9,908 nt of DNA, from contig QEUW01000509.1 of assembly GCA_003577005.1 (NCBI GenBank), positions 1 through 9,908 of the forward strand. The letters run 5' to 3'. Under the pieces are notes generated by a model, which was not told the DNA's origin, ran no database searches, and worked only from the letters and a program-made list of their open reading frames with translations. Position 1 is the first letter of the stretch. Each line of letters starts with the position of its first letter. The translations under genes and the position numbers were made by a program. Source of the DNA: Chloroflexota bacterium. GTDB taxonomy: Bacteria > Chloroflexota > Anaerolineae > Caldilineales > Caldilineaceae. This document shows positions 6,515-9,908 of the stretch, piece by piece.

Positions 6515-7135
6515 TTATGACTCACTCGGTTTTTTTGGCAAATCTCCCCACTGCTGCAATGCATCGATCATCCCCTTGGCGTACTGTTGACCGCTTTCGC
6601 GGAGCAGCTCCTCTATCCGGCGTTGGGCTGCGCCGAGTTCAGTTTTGAGTTCCTGAATCTGCTGCTCCCGGTCTAGTATGTGCCGCTGCTCGGCTTCCAG
6701 ACGAGTTTCGAGCCGGATCTTATCCTCTCTGATTTGCATAGCCTCTTTAAGCGCAGTACGGGCTTCCTCAAGCTCTTGCTGCGCTCGTATCAAATTGCGC
6801 TGCAGATAATCGACTTCGAGCGAAAGGCGGCGCTCTTGCTCACCGACTACCAGGGCTTGAATCTCTTCTGGTGGGAGGGATGGTGGTTGGCCCCGTTGGC
6901 CGTTTTGGAGGGAGCTGTGGATATCGGCGTAGGTGTGTCCCATCTGCTTTAATTCAGCAACCAGGGCGAACACCCGAAGATCATCGAATGTATACATCCG
7001 ATGCTTGCCACGACCAGGCGTAGCCGTGGGTGAGAGATAGTGTTGAAACTCATCCGCCCAGTTGCGGATGGTTTCCAGCGCCACCCCGAAAATTGTAGCG
7101 GTGTGTCGGCTGCTGTAGGTGTCGTTTCTGCTCAT
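6515..7135 (-). CDS. MerR-type HTH protein with long C-terminal coiled coil
   Basis: The protein is 206 residues from ATG 7135. The N-terminal ~75 residues are a MerR-like winged helix: YSSRHTATIFGVALETIRNW is the HTH, GKHRMYTFDDLRVFALVAEL the wing and following helix. From about residue 95 to 190 it is a heptad-rich coiled coil (QQELEEARTALKEAM, QQIQELKTELGAAQRRIEEL). No effector-binding domain is present. MerR-HTH plus coiled coil is the architecture of RacA-type chromosome anchors and recalls plasmid KfrA-like proteins, so a role in element maintenance and autoregulation is likely but inferred. An in-frame TTG at 7165 would add ten residues; neither start has a well-spaced Shine-Dalgarno, and ATG is preferred. 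It is divergent from the ParR/ParM-like pair and upstream of the primase on the same strand. Confidence 0.8.
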   Translation of the reverse strand: MSRNDTYSSRHTATIFGVALETIRNWADEFQHYLSPTATPGRGKHRMYTFDDLRVFALVAELKQMGHTYADIHSSLQNGQRGQPPSLPPEEIQALVVGEQERRLSLEVDYLQRNLIRAQQELEEARTALKEAMQIREDKIRLETRLEAEQRHILDREQQIQELKTELGAAQRRIEELLRESGQQYAKGMIDALQQWGDLPKKPSES

Positions 7136-7186
7136 GCCTTCATGATACTCGACCTTTGTTTTCAAGCAAAATGGGAAACTTCAGAA

Positions 7187-7205
7187 GTACCATCTGGTAC
7201 CAGAT
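7187..7205. promoter_or_regulatory. Double palindromic operator candidate (GGTACC-based)
   Basis: GTACCATCTGGTACCAGAT holds two overlapping dyads. ATCTGGTACCAGAT (7192-7205) is a perfect 14-bp palindrome, and GTACCA-TC-TGGTAC (7187-7200) is a six-base-arm dyad. It lies 52 bases before the MerR-like ATG, in the divergent intergenic region. A MerR-type dimer autoregulating from here is the simplest reading (inference). Confidence 0.6.
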
Positions 7206-7286
7206 AGGAGAACAGATTGGCTGCAGTTGTTTTATAACAGCGAAATTGTTTGCATGTTGCGTTTGAAAACAAAATATGGTAAAAAA

Positions 7287-7314
7287 GCACTAAGTGACGT
7301 TGGCACTAAGTGCC
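7287..7314. repeat. Paired GCACTAAGTG repeats before the ParR-like gene (operator/centromere candidate)
   Basis: GCACTAAGTG occurs at 7287-7296 and again at 7303-7312, 16 bases apart start to start. Each is nearly self-complementary, and the second extends to GGCACTAAGTGCC (7302-7314), with six-base arms. The pair ends 12 bases before the Shine-Dalgarno of the RHH gene. RHH partition proteins such as ParR bind short direct repeats in their own promoter and centromere, so this is a likely binding site. Only two units are visible, few for a full parC. Confidence 0.6.
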
Positions 7315-7337
7315 ACGAAGAGGGAGAGGGCGCCGAT

Positions 7338-7784
7338 ATGGCGACAAAGCGGTTCCGATTGAAGTTTATGTTTTGGCTTGATATGGGCAAAAGTGATGAA
7401 GCGGAGCTGGCTGAAGAAATCGAGGCTCTCAAGGAGCACCGCCTTTTTTCCGAGACAATTCGCGACGGTATCCGCCTGATCTGTGATCTGCGCTCTGGCC
7501 GGACCGATCGGCTTTTTGTTATGTTCCCGTGGATTGCAGGCGAGGTAGACCGCGGAGTTGCCGCTCAAAGCCAATCAGTTCAACAGGAACTGGAGCGCTT
7601 ATGGGGTGCGCTTGCTAGCCAGTCGGTCGTGCCGGGTACACAAAGCAATTCACGGCCTATATCGGCGGGTGGACTTGCCGCAGCACTGCCCGGAGATGAC
7701 GAGATCAAGCTTCAAGTTAAGGCCGTGAAAAACGGAACATCGGGAAAGAATTTCCTGTCCAGTCTGATGAGCCTGCAGCAGTAG
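7338..7784 (+). CDS. ParR-like ribbon-helix-helix DNA-binding protein
   Basis: The protein is 148 residues from ATG 7338, which has GGGAGAGGG (7322-7330) seven bases upstream. An in-frame TTG at 7227 is open but has no ribosome binding site. Residues 5-13 (RFRLKFMFW) look like the DNA-contacting strand, followed by helices at about 20-32 and 36-52 (LFSETIRDGIRLICDLRSG), the layout of RHH/ParR folds. The middle is low-complexity, and the end (GKNFLSSLMSLQQ) is a short amphipathic tail. In R1 ParR and Alp7R a flexible C-terminus contacts the actin filament, and this tail may do likewise. It is 20 bases upstream of the ParM-like gene in the same operon. The assignment rests on fold pattern and neighbour, not on a strong family motif. 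Confidence 0.7.
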   Translation: MATKRFRLKFMFWLDMGKSDEAELAEEIEALKEHRLFSETIRDGIRLICDLRSGRTDRLFVMFPWIAGEVDRGVAAQSQSVQQELERLWGALASQSVVPGTQSNSRPISAGGLAAALPGDDEIKLQVKAVKNGTSGKNFLSSLMSLQQ

Positions 7785-7804
7785 AAAGAGTTGAGAGTAG
7801 GACA

Positions 7805-8893
7805 ATGGCCGATTTTCTCGCTTCAGTGGATGCTGGCAACGGCGGCACGAACGCAGTCCTAGTCAAGGGAAAAAGCAAGCCCCGGCGTTTCTACGAGCCA
7901 TCGGTGCGGGCGGTGGCGACGGGCGACAGCCTCGGGCTGGGCAAGGACCTCGAAATCCAGTATGACTACGTCGATTGGTACGGTCACCGTTATGTTACAG
8001 GTGATGATGTGATCCGGGTCACCCGGCGCAATCTTGAGCACCACCTGGGCACCAATCGCTACGGCAATGAGTTCCACCAGTTCCTGGTAGCGGTGGCCCT
8101 GGCTAAGCTCGGTGTGGTCGAGGGGACAGTTGACCTGACCGTATTTGCTCCGCCAGGGGTCTACAACGAGGTCAGTGCGCTGATGCAGGCCCGGTTTATG
8201 GATCAGGGTGGGGAGGTCATCATCCGGCTCAAGGCGGACAAGCAGCCGCGCGCCTGGGTCTACCACACCGTCACCGTCTGGCCGGAAGGGATCGGCGCAG
8301 CGGCGTGCTATATCCTGGACGAAAAAGGTGACTTCGTTGAGAACGATGTCCTGGCTGGTGAGACGGTTCTGCTCGACCTGGGTGTGTACACGCTCGATGC
8401 GCTCAAGTTGGTCGACGGCAACTTCAACCCCGAAGCGTTGGAGCACGCTACCTGGGAAGATGCCGGTCTCAACGTCCACCTGCGGCAGCCGCTGCTGCGC
8501 GCGGTCAAAGCGCAATCCGATGAATTTGGGGCCTTGACCGTCGATGATATCGACCTGGTCATCCGACAAGGTGCGGCCACTGGTGATTACACGCTGCGGG
8601 TGGCAGGCTACGAGGTCGAGCTGCTGCCGCTGATCGACAAGCACCGCGAGCGTTACGCCGGTTGGATCGCCAACAACATCTGCGACGGGGTCTTCAACGG
8701 GTTTCGCGGTGTGCGATCGGTGATCCTGGTCGGGGGTGGGGCGGACCTGGTCGAGCCATACCTGCGGGAGTGGTACGGCGACAAGCTTGTAGACCGCAAG
8801 AGCCTGGCGCACACGCGCAAGATTCACCCTATCGACATGAATGCGATGGGCGGTCTGCGGCTGGCGCTGATGCGCCAAAAGCAGGCAATGTAG
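7805..8893 (+). CDS. parM: ParM/StbA-like actin-family ATPase (plasmid segregation)
   Basis: The 362-residue protein carries the actin-fold ATPase motifs in order: phosphate-1 DAGNGGT (9-15), connect-1 around WPEGIGAAA (159-167), phosphate-2 LLDLGVYTLDA (189-199), adenosine loop VILVGGGAD (306-314) and connect-2 NAMGGLRLAL (346-355). ParM-type actins form ATP-driven filaments that push plasmid copies apart through ParR bound to a centromere. The ATG at 7805 follows the RHH gene by 20 bases, with GAGAG and AGGA upstream. A strong terminator lies 38 bases after the stop. The order RHH then actin is opposite to the classical parM-parR order of R1. Its last 25 codons and the sequence just past the stop recur, diverged, at the end of the primase locus (4460-4572, - strand). 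Confidence 0.88.
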   Translation: MADFLASVDAGNGGTNAVLVKGKSKPRRFYEPSVRAVATGDSLGLGKDLEIQYDYVDWYGHRYVTGDDVIRVTRRNLEHHLGTNRYGNEFHQFLVAVALAKLGVVEGTVDLTVFAPPGVYNEVSALMQARFMDQGGEVIIRLKADKQPRAWVYHTVTVWPEGIGAAACYILDEKGDFVENDVLAGETVLLDLGVYTLDALKLVDGNFNPEALEHATWEDAGLNVHLRQPLLRAVKAQSDEFGALTVDDIDLVIRQGAATGDYTLRVAGYEVELLPLIDKHRERYAGWIANNICDGVFNGFRGVRSVILVGGGADLVEPYLREWYGDKLVDRKSLAHTRKIHPIDMNAMGGLRLALMRQKQAM

Positions 8894-8930
8894 AAACGGC
8901 CTGGGCGAGAGAACGGTTCCCTGCGAGAAG

Positions 8931-8962
8931 AAAAACCCGCTCACCCCCGAGCGGGTGTTTTT
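8931..8962 (+). terminator. Rho-independent terminator of the par operon
   Basis: ACCCGCTC (8935-8942) and GAGCGGGT (8949-8956) form an 8-bp stem with a 6-base loop, followed by G and five T (8958-8962). The left arm is preceded by AAAA, so the element may also work on the other strand. Confidence 0.9.
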
Positions 8963-8979
8963 ATGCTGTTCAGCGCGTG

Positions 8980-8985
8980 TACAAT
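8980..8985 (+). promoter_or_regulatory. Possible -10 box for the mntA-hepT operon
   Basis: TACAAT matches the -10 consensus at five of six bases and stands 35 bases before the mntA ATG. The -35 would overlap the T-run of the par terminator (TTTTTA, 16-base spacing) and is poor. Confidence 0.4.
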
Positions 8986-9019
8986 AGAGGCATGAGCGAG
9001 CAAGTAGAAGGAGCAACTA

Positions 9020-9331
9020 ATGGTCCGTAGCTCGCGTGGTTTGGGGATTGATGAGGTCATCGGCGACAAGCGTCAAGCGGTGATTGACCTCGCTGCCAAG
9101 CATGGTGCGTCGAACGTGCGCGTGGTGGGTAGTGTTGCTCGTGGCCAAGCTCGGCCTGATAGTGACGTGGACCTGTTGATGACCATTCCAAGCCCGCGTT
9201 CAGTCTTTGATCTGGTCGGGCTGTGGCTGGATATGAAAGACTTGCTGGGGCGGGAGGTTAGCCTGATTCCTGACTCTGCGCCGGATAGAGAGTTTATGCG
9301 TTCTGTGCTGGAGGATGCGGTCCCCTTATGA
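9020..9331 (+). CDS. mntA: MntA-type minimal nucleotidyltransferase antitoxin
   Basis: The 103-residue protein has the exact GSx10DxD signature of MntA nucleotidyltransferases: Gly37-Ser38, then Asp49-Val-Asp51, within GSVARGQARPDSDVDLLM. The third acidic position is probably Glu79 (REVSLI), where many members have Asp. Family knowledge: MntA transfers AMP from ATP to a tyrosine of its HEPN partner and so blocks its RNase activity. AAGGAG (9008-9013) stands six bases before the ATG. Its stop overlaps the hepT start (ATGA), giving coupled translation of antitoxin then toxin. The pair sits directly downstream of the par operon, where it could stabilise the element. Confidence 0.9.
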   Translation: MVRSSRGLGIDEVIGDKRQAVIDLAAKHGASNVRVVGSVARGQARPDSDVDLLMTIPSPRSVFDLVGLWLDMKDLLGREVSLIPDSAPDREFMRSVLEDAVPL

Positions 9332-9675
9332 GCAAGAAATCACCGGCAGATTATCTACGCGATCTGTTGCAGGAACTGGATGATATCGCAACGTTCACCT
9401 CAGAGGGGAAACCTGGGTTCTTCACAGACGCCAAAACGCGCAAGGCGGTGATTCGTTCGTATGAAGTCATCGGTGAAATTGCCAAGCGCCTTCCTGACAA
9501 TCTACGTAATGCCAATCCTCAGGTAGATTGGCGCAAGCTTATCGGCTTTCGTGATTTTCTCGCGCATCACTACGAAGAAGTTATTCTTGAATTCATATGG
9601 GATGCAGTCGATGATCTCCCCGCATTACGCGCTACTATCACGAAAATGCTCGACGACCTGGTAGTAGGCGAATAG
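9328..9675 (+). CDS. hepT: HepT-type HEPN toxin RNase
   Basis: This 115-residue all-helical protein is a HEPN/DUF86 member. It carries the RX4HXY motif as R75-DFLA-H80-H-Y82 (RDFLAHHY), in which Arg and His are the RNase catalytic pair and Tyr82 is the expected AMPylation target of MntA. The preceding YEVIGEIAKRLPDNLR segment and the PQVDWRKLIGFRD stretch are typical of the family. The start overlaps the mntA stop by four bases. A GGAACGTTCC palindrome (9683-9692) lies just after the stop, but no terminator with a T-run is seen. From there to 9817 I see no gene. Confidence 0.9.
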   Translation: MSKKSPADYLRDLLQELDDIATFTSEGKPGFFTDAKTRKAVIRSYEVIGEIAKRLPDNLRNANPQVDWRKLIGFRDFLAHHYEEVILEFIWDAVDDLPALRATITKMLDDLVVGE

Positions 9676-9817
9676 GGGGGGCGGAACGTTCCTATCCACC
9701 GCTACTTCCGCCTGATCTTAAACGAACATCCTTTTGCATGGATATATGCTCTCGTGATTGCTGCCGCTGAATCACTACGCGAATCATGGATTGGCTGAGC
9801 TATCAATATCGTGACTG

Positions 9818-9860
9818 CTCCCCACGGCTAAAGCCGGGGGCTTCTACCGGTCAAAGCCGG
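9818..9860 (-). mobile_element. End of an IS200/IS605-type element: terminal hairpins, likely 3' part of an omega-RNA
   Basis: On the - strand, just after the tnpB stop, a strong hairpin occupies 9820-9840: CCCC plus CGGCT pair with AGCCG plus GGGG across a TT loop, with one bulged T. A smaller CCGG/CCGG stem (9847-9850 with 9857-9860) overlaps the stop codon. Imperfect GC-rich hairpins of this kind form the right end of IS200/IS605 elements and the scaffold of the TnpB guide RNA. The exact cleavage point, and so the guide start, cannot be fixed from one copy. Confidence 0.65.
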
Positions 9861-9907
9861 AGGCTCGCCAGCCCGCGAGCCAGAATGTTCAGCGATGCGT
9901 TCAAATC
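9851..9907 (-). CDS. tnpB: TnpB (IS200/IS605 RNA-guided nuclease), last 18 codons only
   Basis: The - strand entering from the right edge reads DLNASLNILARGLASLRL followed by TGA at 9853-9851. DxNAxxNIL is the end of the TnpB RuvC/zinc-finger region (commonly DRDVNAALNIL), and a short variable tail follows as expected. The rest of the gene lies beyond the window, so intactness and the presence of tnpA cannot be judged. The terminal hairpins immediately downstream support the call. Confidence 0.75.
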   Translation of the reverse strand, partial: DLNASLNILARGLASLRL

Positions 9908-9908
9908 G

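Noticed and set aside
6397..6648. 83-codon + strand frame over the candidate small RNA and the end of the MerR-like gene
   Set aside because: It begins at a TTG overlapping the -10 box, so a transcript from that promoter would lack the start. It has no Shine-Dalgarno and overlaps a real gene antisense.
7859..9016. 385-codon open frame on the - strand opposite the ParM-like gene
   Set aside because: It is fully antisense to a gene with clear actin motifs, its translation has no recognisable family, and it arises from third-position GC bias.
8993..9031. 12-codon ORF (MSEQVEGATNGP) overlapping the mntA start, as a leader peptide
   Set aside because: No usable ribosome binding site is seen. Its codons coincide with the mntA Shine-Dalgarno, so it is most likely incidental.
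9683..9692. GGAACGTTCC palindrome after hepT, also present at 4683-4692
   Set aside because: The second copy lies inside the primase zinc-ribbon coding region, and a 10-bp palindrome of this type is likely by chance; no further evidence for a site.

Overview
The window looks like a bacterial chromosome segment in which a metabolic operon abuts a plasmid-type mobile region. Base composition is moderate to slightly GC-rich. The protein styles (a GH172/DUF2961 enzyme, an M24 peptidase, a ParM/StbA-like actin, a Prim-Pol primase) would fit Chloroflexota/Anaerolineae, but that is an impression from memory and not a proven assignment.

Layout. (1) 1-2846, + strand: three tightly packed genes. They are the 3' part of a GH172-type glycosidase, a class-A beta-lactamase-fold serine hydrolase without a signal peptide, and an M24 (Xaa-Pro aminopeptidase-like) metallopeptidase. 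(2) 3019-4454: an IS4-family insertion sequence with inverted ends. Its transposase carries the DDE residues and the YREK signature but is broken by two frameshifts, and its start codon lies behind a hairpin that would sequester the ribosome binding site. (3) 4487-8893: a plasmid-like replication/partition block. It holds a Prim-Pol primase (- strand) whose C-terminal part is cut off by three apparent frameshifts, a MerR-type HTH plus coiled-coil protein (- strand), and divergently from it a ParR-like ribbon-helix-helix protein and a ParM-like actin (+ strand) ending in a strong terminator. The divergent intergenic region carries a palindromic GGTACC-based site and a separate pair of GCACTAAGTG repeats, both good operator/centromere candidates. 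Between the MerR-like gene and the primase, a + strand promoter followed about 90 nt later by a terminator has no gene between them. This looks like a small antisense RNA lying across the leader of the primase mRNA. (4) 9020-9675: an MNT/HEPN (MntA/HepT) toxin-antitoxin pair. (5) 9818-9908: the terminal hairpins and the last codons of an IS200/IS605-type tnpB on the - strand, running out of the window.

How the parts fit. The primase, MerR/coiled-coil protein, RHH protein and actin form a plausible core for replication and segregation of a low-copy plasmid or integrative element, with the toxin-antitoxin pair as a stabiliser. The primase end carries a diverged copy of the ParM 3' end, including sequence beyond the stop codon, so the element has undergone duplication and deletion. 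All five frameshifts in the window lie between about 3225 and 4957, and each is repaired by adding one base. The segment is therefore either decaying or locally mis-sequenced.
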